Source: Carboxylicivirga mesophila
GTDB lineage: Bacteria; Bacteroidota; Bacteroidia; Bacteroidales; Marinilabiliaceae
Direction of reading: 5' to 3'
Assembly (NCBI RefSeq): GCF_018271975.1
Contig: NZ_JAGUCN010000016.1
Location: 62,001 to 126,000 of the forward strand
DNA length: 64,000 nt
The notes beneath the pieces were generated by a model that was not told the DNA's origin, did no database searches, and saw nothing but the letters and a program-made list of their open reading frames with translations. Shown here piece by piece: positions 51,810 through 60,500 of the stretch (position 1 is the stretch's first letter; every line of letters begins with the position of its first letter). Both the position numbers and the translations under genes were made by a program.

Positions 51810-52393
51810 TGATTCACCGGATTGAGGACAGGTTCAGACTAACCGAACAATTCTTACATAAAACACTGGGGAATGCCAGTTGTGAAATATTAGATATAGG
51901 CGCCAGAAACCGTATGTCGGAATACCTGCTTAGCAAAGACTTTAAGGTGGAAAGCACCCATGAAGGAATTGATTTTGATATGCTGAATGATGAGCTCAAA
52001 GCATATGAACAGAAGGAAGTGACCACAGCCTTTGAAGTGTTGGAGCATCTGTTTGATCCGATGAACTTCCTGAATAAAATACCAACCGATAAACTCATAC
52101 TAACCGTGCCTCTGCAATTATGGTTTAGTAAACCCTACATGCATGTTCCAATTAAGGATGGCGGACACGTGGCATATGGTCATTTTCATGAATTTGTGAT
52201 AGAGCAACTGCATATGGTGCTGGATAAAACCGGGTGGAAGATTATTTACGATGAGAAATGGAAGTCGGCTCCACGAGTGCCTCTTGGCATCAGGCCCTTA
52301 TTGCGCTATTTCTATCCAAGTGTATATGCTGTCTATTGCGAAAGAACAGAACCTTATCAAACCGGCAACTACAAAATAACAAAACCTGCATAG
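51806..52393 (+). CDS. Methyltransferase-like protein
   Basis: A 195-residue protein with a shortened methyltransferase fold: EILDIGARNRMSEYLLSKDF in place of motif I (Gly-Ala-Arg instead of Gly-Cys-Gly) and TAFEVLEHLFDPMNFLNKIP as motif III. DIGARN is found in several Bacteroidota sugar-locus proteins. The ATG at 51806 overlaps the previous stop by four bases; the GTG of the next gene overlaps this stop by one base, so translation is coupled throughout. Substrate unknown. Confidence 0.78.
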   Translation: MMIHRIEDRFRLTEQFLHKTLGNASCEILDIGARNRMSEYLLSKDFKVESTHEGIDFDMLNDELKAYEQKEVTTAFEVLEHLFDPMNFLNKIPTDKLILTVPLQLWFSKPYMHVPIKDGGHVAYGHFHEFVIEQLHMVLDKTGWKIIYDEKWKSAPRVPLGIRPLLRYFYPSVYAVYCERTEPYQTGNYKITKPA

Positions 52394-53640
52394 TGACTAA
52401 TCAACAGAAGGAAATAATTGTTATCTCCCGCAACTTCCCGCCTTTGGGAGGTGTTGGTACCCGACGATGGAGTAAGTTTGCCAAATACCTGGCCAATAAA
52501 GGCTATTTGGTACATGTTATTACCATCGATTATAAATACAAAGACACGGTTAACTGGAGCCACGATGTGGACCATCCAAATATTGTGGTGCATCGCCTGA
52601 AGAGTGCTTATCCTAACTGGTTATTGCGTCATCGTAAGCGTGGGTTTATAGCAAAAAAGTGGTTCGAACTGGTGAATCTTTATTACCGAAACACCAGTAA
52701 TTGGATGGATAATGCGCAAGGTTGGGAGAAAGAGCTGATTCCTTATGTGCGGAACCTAATCAGGAAAAATGGGATTAGAAATGTGGTGGTAACAGCCGCG
52801 CCATGTTCGGTGGCGTATATGACCAGCATTATTAAGGTCGAGAATCCGGAGATTAACTTTATTGTTGATTTCAGGGATAAATGGAACGATGAACCGCAGT
52901 ATGCTTATGGCACAGCTATTAAATCGTTTAAGCGGAAGGAGAAATCGGTTCAGATGGAACTCCAAACCATGTTGATGGCGGATAAGATTATTGTAACAAC
53001 CAATACCATCAGGCATAATTTTTCATCCATTTACAAAACGTGTGCATCAAAGTATATCACCATTCATAATGGGTATGATGCTGACGATTATAAAGTAGAT
53101 TGGCAGCAGGCTGGACGAAATGACAAGCAACTAAAACTGGTCTATTTTGGATCGCTGTTGGGGGGACAGCCAGAAGGATTAGATTTGATATATAAGGCCA
53201 TTCGTGAGCTGAATGATCCATTCTTTAGGGAATCGTTTAGGATTGATATTTATGGGGTGGCATCTGCCGGTTACCGCAATCCCGATCCTGATACCTGTTT
53301 CTTTAAACCTTTGATTAAGAGTAGCGAAGTGGCAACGGTTCTCAGTCAGTATGATGGTGGGTTATCCATTCTGGAGATGAAGCGCTCCAATGTGTTTGCC
53401 ACCAAGGTATTTGATTATATGGCCATGAAAATGCCAATCCTGCATGTTTCAAATAACGGGGAACTTTACCAGCTTTTGGAAGAAAAGGGGCAGTATGTTT
53501 CAAATTACAATGTTGAGAATATGAAGCATACTCTACTTAGACTAAAGCAGGATTTTCTGGATAAGAAAACCCCAGAGTTTGATTTTGAAGCTTTTAACAT
53601 AGCTTCGCATACTGGAAAGCTTGAAAAACTATTTGTGTAG
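52393..53640 (+). CDS. GT4 glycosyltransferase
   Basis: A 415-residue GT-B transferase. The N-terminal segment VISRNFPPLGGVGTRRWSKF, then AKYLANKGYLVHVITI is the donor-locus type found in Bacteroidota capsule clusters; the C-terminal half has LVYFGSLLGGQPEGLDLI and LSILEMKRSNVFATKVFDYM, where the usual E-x7-E motif is modified. The GTG at 52393 overlaps the preceding TAG by one base. An in-frame ATG 45 codons earlier lies inside the methyltransferase gene and is unlikely. It ends the cluster; the 218 bp beyond it hold only a small hairpin, CTATCC (53731-53736) with GGATAG (53743-53748). Confidence 0.87.
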   Translation: MTNQQKEIIVISRNFPPLGGVGTRRWSKFAKYLANKGYLVHVITIDYKYKDTVNWSHDVDHPNIVVHRLKSAYPNWLLRHRKRGFIAKKWFELVNLYYRNTSNWMDNAQGWEKELIPYVRNLIRKNGIRNVVVTAAPCSVAYMTSIIKVENPEINFIVDFRDKWNDEPQYAYGTAIKSFKRKEKSVQMELQTMLMADKIIVTTNTIRHNFSSIYKTCASKYITIHNGYDADDYKVDWQQAGRNDKQLKLVYFGSLLGGQPEGLDLIYKAIRELNDPFFRESFRIDIYGVASAGYRNPDPDTCFFKPLIKSSEVATVLSQYDGGLSILEMKRSNVFATKVFDYMAMKMPILHVSNNGELYQLLEEKGQYVSNYNVENMKHTLLRLKQDFLDKKTPEFDFEAFNIASHTGKLEKLFV

Positions 53641-53858
53641 TTCTTATTGGTTGCTGTTCGCTATAAGGAAACAGCTTTCGGCTATTACTTATACTGCCAG
53701 GCGTGGTATGGTATAATATTCATATAACTTCTATCCATCGCCGGATAGAGGATAAGTAACGGTCTGATAGAGGAATTAAGTTTCGTAGAATTATTGATAT
53801 TAAGATTGTTGTGGCATAATATTTGCTCGAATTCGGCGTAATCTTAACCCTAATTTTT

Positions 53859-53978
53859 ATGAGCAAATCTATCCCAAGTAAACTGACTAGCCTATTTAAA
53901 TCATCTGATTTTCCATATGTTGTATTACTTTACCAATTGGTATTGTTGATAATAATAACATTGCTGATTATTTTTTAA
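53859..53978 (+). CDS. Small single-pass membrane peptide (39 residues)
   Basis: An ATG at 53859 opens a 39-codon frame: a basic N-terminus (SKSIPSKLTSLFKSSDF) and one strong membrane helix (VVLLYQLVLLIIITLLIIF). It is followed by a large terminator hairpin at 53996-54065. Small membrane proteins of this type are common between operons, but no relative is recognised. Whether it is expressed cannot be told from sequence. Confidence 0.42.
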   Translation: MSKSIPSKLTSLFKSSDFPYVVLLYQLVLLIIITLLIIF

Positions 53979-53995
53979 ATGTTCCTTAACCAATA

Positions 53996-54065
53996 AAAAC
54001 TTCACCTCTGGCATAAACTTTCCATTCATAGATTCCTGATTTGCAGAGGTGGAGTTTTATTTTTC
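53996..54065 (+). terminator. Long-stem intrinsic terminator
   Basis: AAAACTTCACCTCTG (53996-54010) pairs with CAGAGGTGGAGTTTT (54044-54058), a 15-bp stem with one G-T wobble and a 33-base loop, followed by a T-rich run to 54065. It lies between the 39-codon frame and the minus-strand helicase gene and can serve both. Confidence 0.78.
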
Positions 54066-54088
54066 TATAATCAGCTAATTGGCTGATG

Positions 54089-56323
54089 CTACAAAACCCC
54101 GTCAGACTGTAACCAGGCCTGTACATATTTAATTTGCGGATAGGAGTACTTATGCTTCAGGTGTTCTTTGATTTCTGAAAGGGCGTTGCCGTCGCATGCC
54201 TTTATCCCTTTAGCAATCACTTCCCGGGCTTCAAAATCGACGAAATCATTGAGCGAAAGAATGTTTTCCTGGATGCATTTGGCCAGATGCGATTCAATGG
54301 TTGTTTTAACAAGGCCTCGTTCTTTGGCAATGGAAGCTACATCATGCCCCTGTTTGTAGAGGGCGCAGGTAACCAGGTGAGTGGCTACTTTGGGCGTTTT
54401 TACGGCTTTTTGTTTGCTGGGTGCTGATGGTTTTTTGTCTGACTGCTGCTTAAGATTGGGCTGGTCAATATCTTCCTTATTAACATCTTCTCCACTGTGT
54501 GCTGAAGCCAGTAGTGTTTTAGCCTTAAGCATCTTTTGAACCAGTCCAAAGTATAAAGCAGCCAACTCCTGTAGCTCATTTGTGTATTTCTTCACACCCT
54601 TAATCCCTTTCAGTTCTTCGATGTGTTCTATGATTTTCGAGTGTGATGTTTTAATGGCTGGTTGAAAGTAGCCGATGGCTTTATCTACCCGTTCGCTCAA
54701 AAGGGAGAGGTAATCGTCGTTGGAGCTGTTGATAATGCGACTAACCTGTGCCCGAAAGCTATTGGCCACCTGTTGCAGGGGTTCTGCTGATTCTATCAGG
54801 CTTGCGGCCCAGTCTTTATATTGCTGCTTTTTAGAGCGTCTTTCATCTTTACTATACGATTGAACGTGCTGGTGCAAGGCCACTATCAGGTCATTAAAAT
54901 CAAAGGCCTGCAACACAAACTGATTAAAGTAATTCTGCGATTCTTCCTTTAGAATAGGCGTTAGCTCATCGGCATCCATCTTTCGATCAACAAAATGACG
55001 AAGTGACTCATCGGCACTGATGCCCTGCTGTGGTATGGGCGATAGCAAAACCAATCCATCGAGGGATGTTAAGCGCGAGAGAGCCACATAAATTTGCCCG
55101 GCCGCGAAGGCTTTACCTACGTCAATAATAGCTTTTTCAAAAGTGAGGCCCTGACTTTTGTGAACCGTAATGGCCCAGGCCAGCTTTAAAGGGTATTGCT
55201 TAAATTCACCCACCACTTTTTCTTCCACTTCATTGGTGTCTTTGTTGAGGCTGTATTTCTTGTTTTCCCAGGTATAGGGTTCCACGGTTACGGCATCGCT
55301 TCCGTCCGTAAAGCTGACTTCAATTTCATCGCGGCTGATGTGCGATATGGTGCCTATTTTACCGTTGAAATACCGTTGCTGCCCCGAGAAATCATTTTTG
55401 ATGAACATCACCTGGGCACCCTTTTTAAACTGCACGGTAGGCTGCAAAGGGTATTGATGCTCCTTGAAATCCCCTTTTATTTCCGACTGAAAGGAGAAGG
55501 TCTGGCCATTTAATTCATCCAGACATGCTTTGTTTTTAGCATCGGCAATGGCATTGTGGGTAGTTAGCTGAATGTAGCCATCGTTGTTGTGTTGGTTAAA
55601 ACTGGGCTGATGGTAGCGGTTCAATAGCTCAATATCGGCCTGTGTCACCTGGTCATCTCTGAAGTGATTCAATAGCTGAACAAAGGTCTGATCCGACTGG
55701 CGATAGACTTTTTGCAGTTCGATGTGAACAGGATGATGGTGTTGCAACACCTGGGCGTCAAAAAAGTAGGGGCTTTTATAGTAGCGACTCAGGTAGCTCC
55801 ATTCTTCGTGTTTGGTGACAGGTGGTAACTGTAACATATCACCAATAAACAATACCTGGAGACCGCCAAAGGGCTTGTTCTGACTGCGGCGTACGTAGCG
55901 GCAAATCAGGTCGATGGCATCCAGCAGGTCGGCTCGTAACATACTCACTTCGTCAATCACCAGCAGCTCCATTTGTTTAATAAGGTTGCGCTTAACCTTG
56001 TGCATCTGCAGGTTTTTGATGATTGATCGCGGGGTGTTAAAGTGCGCCAGTGTTTCCATGCGTGTGGTGTCAATGCCACTATTATCGGGTATAAAAGCAC
56101 CAAATGGCAGTTGAAACAACGAATGCAATGTGACACCACCTGCGTTGATGGCGGCAATGCCAGTGGGGGCGGCTACCACCACATTTTTATGTGTATGAGC
56201 CTTAATGCGATGCAGCAGGGTAGTTTTACCGGTACCTGCTTTGCCCGTCAGAAATACACTGCGATTGGTGGTGTTAATATATTTGGAAACAATGGATTGA
56301 AGGTCTTCTGTAGGTGCACTCAT
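54089..56323 (-). CDS. PIF1-like helicase with C-terminal HTH_40 domain
   Basis: A 744-residue SF1B helicase. Walker A is FLTGKAGTGKTTLL (residues about 24-37), motif II is LLVIDEVSMLRADLLD, then GDMLQLPPV, and motif V/VI is WAITVHKSQGLTFEKAIIDV and YVALSRLTSLDGLVLLSP. The C-terminal 100 residues (LYKQGHDVASIAKERGLVKT, TIESHLAKCIQ) form the HTH_40 helix-turn-helix also found behind RecQ/PIF1 proteins. It unwinds DNA with 5'-3' polarity in known relatives. The ATG at 56323 gives the family N-terminus; an earlier ATG at 56389 adds 22 unlike residues. Confidence 0.92.
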   Translation of the reverse strand: MSAPTEDLQSIVSKYINTTNRSVFLTGKAGTGKTTLLHRIKAHTHKNVVVAAPTGIAAINAGGVTLHSLFQLPFGAFIPDNSGIDTTRMETLAHFNTPRSIIKNLQMHKVKRNLIKQMELLVIDEVSMLRADLLDAIDLICRYVRRSQNKPFGGLQVLFIGDMLQLPPVTKHEEWSYLSRYYKSPYFFDAQVLQHHHPVHIELQKVYRQSDQTFVQLLNHFRDDQVTQADIELLNRYHQPSFNQHNNDGYIQLTTHNAIADAKNKACLDELNGQTFSFQSEIKGDFKEHQYPLQPTVQFKKGAQVMFIKNDFSGQQRYFNGKIGTISHISRDEIEVSFTDGSDAVTVEPYTWENKKYSLNKDTNEVEEKVVGEFKQYPLKLAWAITVHKSQGLTFEKAIIDVGKAFAAGQIYVALSRLTSLDGLVLLSPIPQQGISADESLRHFVDRKMDADELTPILKEESQNYFNQFVLQAFDFNDLIVALHQHVQSYSKDERRSKKQQYKDWAASLIESAEPLQQVANSFRAQVSRIINSSNDDYLSLLSERVDKAIGYFQPAIKTSHSKIIEHIEELKGIKGVKKYTNELQELAALYFGLVQKMLKAKTLLASAHSGEDVNKEDIDQPNLKQQSDKKPSAPSKQKAVKTPKVATHLVTCALYKQGHDVASIAKERGLVKTTIESHLAKCIQENILSLNDFVDFEAREVIAKGIKACDGNALSEIKEHLKHKYSYPQIKYVQAWLQSDGVL

Positions 56324-56448
56324 CGAAAAATGATTAATAATCGGGCAAGATACAGGAAAAATGCGCTTGGTGCAAAGTCTCCCTGCCATGCCTTGGGGCT
56401 TCGTTTCTTTATTGACACTTTGATTAGTAAGATACGAATCATAAAAAC

Positions 56449-56456
56449 TACCTTTG
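56449..56456 (+). promoter_or_regulatory. -7 box before the first YkgJ gene
   Basis: TACCTTTG is an exact consensus match ending six bases before the ATG at 56463 and 18 before the ATG at 56475. A leaderless mRNA, or use of the second ATG, would follow. Confidence 0.45.
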
Positions 56457-56462
56457 CGGAAA

Positions 56463-57002
56463 ATGATTGATGATATGGCAACATTGGATAATTATAAAGC
56501 ACTTAGAGAGGAAATTGATGCAGCAACTATTAAGCTATGGGATGAACATCATAACAATATGGCTTGCAAAAAGGGCTGCGATAAATGCTGCCTGAATTTT
56601 GATGTATTTCCCATCGAGTTTGACTATATCAAACAGCAGGTTGAAGAGAATTATCCGGAAGTTTTAAATCAATCGTTATCACCTGATTCTTTCGGTGAGG
56701 AAGACAAGTGCCTTTTCTTAAAAGACCACCAGTGTAGCATTTATACTGCCCGTCCAATAATCTGCCGTACCCATGGCTACCCGTTGTTATATATGAACGA
56801 AGCCGGCGATCAATGGGAATTATCGCACTGCGAACTCAATTTCACACAGGTGGATGAAGATTACTTTAACGAGGATAATTGCTATGCGCAGGATACCTTC
56901 AACAGCCGCCTGTTTATGATGAACAAGGAATACATCAAGACGGCCCATCCGGATAAAGGCGAGTTTGATTTGATTCCTCTGGCTGATCTTCTGAAGAGAT
57001 AA
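56463..57002 (+). CDS. YkgJ-family cysteine-cluster protein
   Basis: A 179-residue protein (or 175 from the ATG at 56475). It has the YkgJ zinc/iron cluster pattern: MACKKGCDKCCLNF, then KCLFLKDHQCSIYTARPIICRTHGYP, and a terminal region with another Cys. Members are small metal-cluster proteins of unknown reaction. A -7 box immediately upstream makes a leaderless mRNA or the second ATG plausible. It is convergent with a second, unlike member of the same family four bases away. Confidence 0.88.
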   Translation: MIDDMATLDNYKALREEIDAATIKLWDEHHNNMACKKGCDKCCLNFDVFPIEFDYIKQQVEENYPEVLNQSLSPDSFGEEDKCLFLKDHQCSIYTARPIICRTHGYPLLYMNEAGDQWELSHCELNFTQVDEDYFNEDNCYAQDTFNSRLFMMNKEYIKTAHPDKGEFDLIPLADLLKR

Positions 57003-57006
57003 GTTA

Positions 57007-57342
57007 TTAAATCCTATTCTCATTACACCACTTCCAATGGTGCTCATTAACCGGGTAATTGCGGCAGATGCCGGCCCGTGCTTCGTACACGCCACACGAG
57101 AAACTACCATTGTTGACGTTTAGGAAGATGCAGTCGCCATTGGCTTTATGCTTTAAAAAGTGCCCGTCGGCATAGGAGTGACCCATGGGCTCGGTGAAGT
57201 CCTTACGGTGAAGGTGTGTGAAGTTTTCCAGGGCCGTCATTTCGGCATCGTTCAGTTCAACAAATGGGAAATTGCGGCAGCAAACGCCACAGTGCTGACA
57301 GATAGTGGATGAAATAGTGTTGTTTTCCATAAGGCAATGCAT
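57007..57342 (-). CDS. Second YkgJ-family cysteine-cluster protein
   Basis: A 111-residue protein with the YkgJ cluster: ICQHCGVCCRNFPFVEL, then HKANGDCIFLNVNNGSFSCG, VYEARAGICRNYP and a final WCN. It is shorter than the neighbour at 56463 and not its close copy. The start could be the ATG at 57342 or 57330. The two genes are tail to tail with a four-base gap and no obvious terminator. Function unknown. Confidence 0.85.
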   Translation of the reverse strand: MHCLMENNTISSTICQHCGVCCRNFPFVELNDAEMTALENFTHLHRKDFTEPMGHSYADGHFLKHKANGDCIFLNVNNGSFSCGVYEARAGICRNYPVNEHHWKWCNENRI

Positions 57343-57496
57343 CTAATGAGAATTCAAATTCTGCGAATGGAAACAAAATGCTTCATGGTTTAATTGGGTA
57401 TCCATCCATGACAAAGATACACGAGTTTTGCTGGTTTATTATTGTTGACTCCATAAAAAACTTTGGGCTTTTGTATTTAGAGTATCTTCTCTTTAT

Positions 57497-57504
57497 TACC
57501 TTTA
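57497..57504 (+). promoter_or_regulatory. Possible -7 box before the alpha-2-macroglobulin gene
   Basis: TACCTTTA is one base from consensus, with TTG at 57471-57473 as a distant -33 (23-bp gap). It lies 26 bp before the ATG at 57530. Confidence 0.35.
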
Positions 57505-57529
57505 AACAAAATATTTTTACCTAGAAACT

Positions 57530-60500
57530 ATGGTTAAACGCGTATTGCTCTATGCCGCTGTTATAGTGGGTATAGTAATGATGAATGCTTGCCAGAGCAA
57601 GCCCGACAAAACGACTGAGGAAGTGACTTTTAATAAGAAAGTCAGTGCATTTACTTCCGGCATCATCTCCAATGAAGCCAGTATTCAAATACAGTTTGCA
57701 GAAAAGCTGCCGGCTGTTGAACCTGGGCAAAAGGCCGACAAGGGAATACTATCCATGCGGCCATCCATCAAAGGTCAGCTGGTGTGGCTTGATGCGCATA
57801 CGCTTCAGTTTCGGCCCGAAGAACGCATGCCATCGGGGGCACAATTCGAAGTAGAAGTTAAGCTGCCGGAGCTGTTTGCCGATGAGAAGGAGTCGTTTAA
57901 GTTTAGTTTCTCAACCATAGAGCAAAACTTCAGGGTGCAGCCACTGGGCCTGGAGCCCGATGCGGCCGATGACCTCAAGGTGAATACTTATCGTGGGCGC
58001 ATCACCACGGCCGACCATGTGGAGAACGATGCCCTTGAAGCCTTGTTGAAAGCGTCGCAGGATGGTCGTGCTTTAGAGATAGAGTGGGAGCACCAAAGCA
58101 GTGAAAAGCAGCATGCGTTTGCTGTTAGGGGCGTACAGCGTAGCGATCAGAGCAGTATGCTATTAATGGAGTACAATGGTAAGGCCATTGGTGTTGATAA
58201 GTCAGATAGGAGTGAAGTGGAAGTGCCTTCGCTCACCGATTTTAAAGTCACCGATGTGCGTGTGGTGATGCAGCCCGATCAGCATGTGCTGGTCGTGTTC
58301 TCCGATCCGCTCGATGAACGCCAGAACATTAAGGGACTTATCGATATTAGCGAGGCCTCTAAATTGCGCTATGTGATTGAGCGCAATCGCGTAAAGGTGT
58401 ATCCATCCTACCGTCTCACCGGTTCACATAAGGTCACTATTTCCGAAGGTATTAAAAACATACTTGGCTATGCCCATCAGGCCGAAGAAAGCTACGACAT
58501 GGTGTTTGAAACGCCCAAACCCGAAGTGCAGCTGATTGGTAAAGGCACTATTCTGCCGAGTTCCAGTGGCTTAACGTTTCCCTTTAAAGCGGTTAGTGTT
58601 AAATCGGTGCAGGTGCGTATCATCAAGATATTTGAAAACAATGTGGCCAACTTCCTGCAGGTTAATCGCATGGACGGGCAGTACCAGCTGCGTCGTGCCG
58701 GCCGACTGATATACAAGCAGACTATCCGCCTCGATAACGACCGTTCTCTCGACCTGACGCAGTGGAACACCTTTTCGTTAAACCTGGCCGACCTGATAAC
58801 ACCTGAGCAGGGTGCTATCTACCGTGTGGAGTTGAAAATCAGAAAGCAGGATAGCGTTTATCCTTGCGGAGATGCGGAAGCAACCGAGGCAACTGAAGAG
58901 GAAGGAGGCATCACCGAATCAGACATGGCCTACTGGGATCAACCAACGGAGTACTATAGCTCTTACTGGGATGGTTATGATGATTATTACTACGATTGGC
59001 GCGAGCGCGATAATCCTTGCTCGCCCATGTATTTCCGCAATAAAGTCATCAGCCGTAATATTTTAGCATCCGATATTGGTATTATTGCCAAGCAGGGCAC
59101 GGATAAGGAAGTCGTGGTGGCCGTAACCGATTTACGCACGACGCAGCCTTTGGCCAGTGTGGAGGTAGAGATTATGAACTACCAGATGCAGGTGGTGGGT
59201 AGCACCCGCACCGATGCGCAAGGAATGGCGCGTATTCCGGTATCACAAAAGCCCTTCTTGCTGATAGCTAAAAACGACAAGCAGCGAGGCTATTTACGAC
59301 TGGATGACGGTAGTTCGTTATCATTAAGCCGTTTCGATGTAAGCGGACAGGTCGTGCAAAAAGGCATGAAAGGGTTTATTTATGGTGAGCGTGGCGTATG
59401 GCGTCCGGGCGATACCTTGTTTGTGTCGTTTATGCTGGAGAACAAAGGGGAGCAGTTACCCAAAGAACACCCCATCGTGTTTGAGTGGGTCAATCCGCAT
59501 GGGCAGACCATTAATCGGCAGGTGCAGGGGCTGAATGATAACAACATCTATGTGTTTAAAACGCAAACCAGCCACGATGCGCCTACCGGTATGTGGCGGG
59601 CACGCATCAAAGTGGGCGGCAGTACCTTTGAAAAAGGCATGCGGGTAGAAACCATTAAACCCAACCGTCTGAAGATTAGTCTTGATTTTAATACCGATCT
59701 ATTGTTGCCTGGTGAGGCGGCTCATAGCACGCTTGAGGCCAAATGGCTGCATGGTGCCATTGCCCGCAACCTGAAAGCCGATGTAAAGGTGACGCTCAAC
59801 CAAAGCAGAACCAGCTTTAAGAAATATGGCGATTACCATTTCGATGATCCCTCGCGGCGTTTCGATTCGGAAGAAAACACCGTGTTTGAAGGCCGCCTGG
59901 ATGAAAATGGAAAGGCCATTGTTGATGCGGCCATTGATGTGAAAGAAGCTGCTCCGGGTATGTTAAAGGCCTCGTTTATGACACGCGTGTTCGAAGAAGG
60001 TGGCGATTTTAGTATCGATCGCTTCTCGGTACCTTATGCGCCTTACCCAATTTTTGTTGGGGTAAAAGCACCCAAAGGGGATAAGCGTGGCATGCTGTTA
60101 ACCGATACGACGCATACTGTCAATGTGGTGACCCTATCACCTAAAGGCGAGCCCATGACCGTTCGAAACCTTTCTTACTATGTATATAAAGTAAGCTGGC
60201 GCTGGTGGTGGGAGTCATCATCCGACGATTTGGCCAACTATGTGGGCACGCGCCATCAGAACCTGGTAGCCAGTGGTAAAGTGAATACTACTAATGGAGA
60301 AGGCCAGTTTGGGTTTAGGGTTAACTATCCCGAGTGGGGACGCTACCTGATTCGAGTGGTGGATAATACCAATGGTCATGCTACCGGCCAAACGGTGTAT
60401 GTCGATTGGCCGGGATTGGCCGGCAACAGCCGCGGCAGTGATCCAAGTTCTGCCAGTATGCTGGCTTTTAATGCCGATAAAGAGAAGTACCAGGTTGGCG

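Noticed and set aside
48507-53640. Polysaccharide island as a horizontally acquired mobile element
   Set aside because: No integrase, transposase, tRNA or flanking direct repeats were seen; codon and base use look like the neighbours by eye. Variable glycan loci exchange by recombination, but nothing here shows it.
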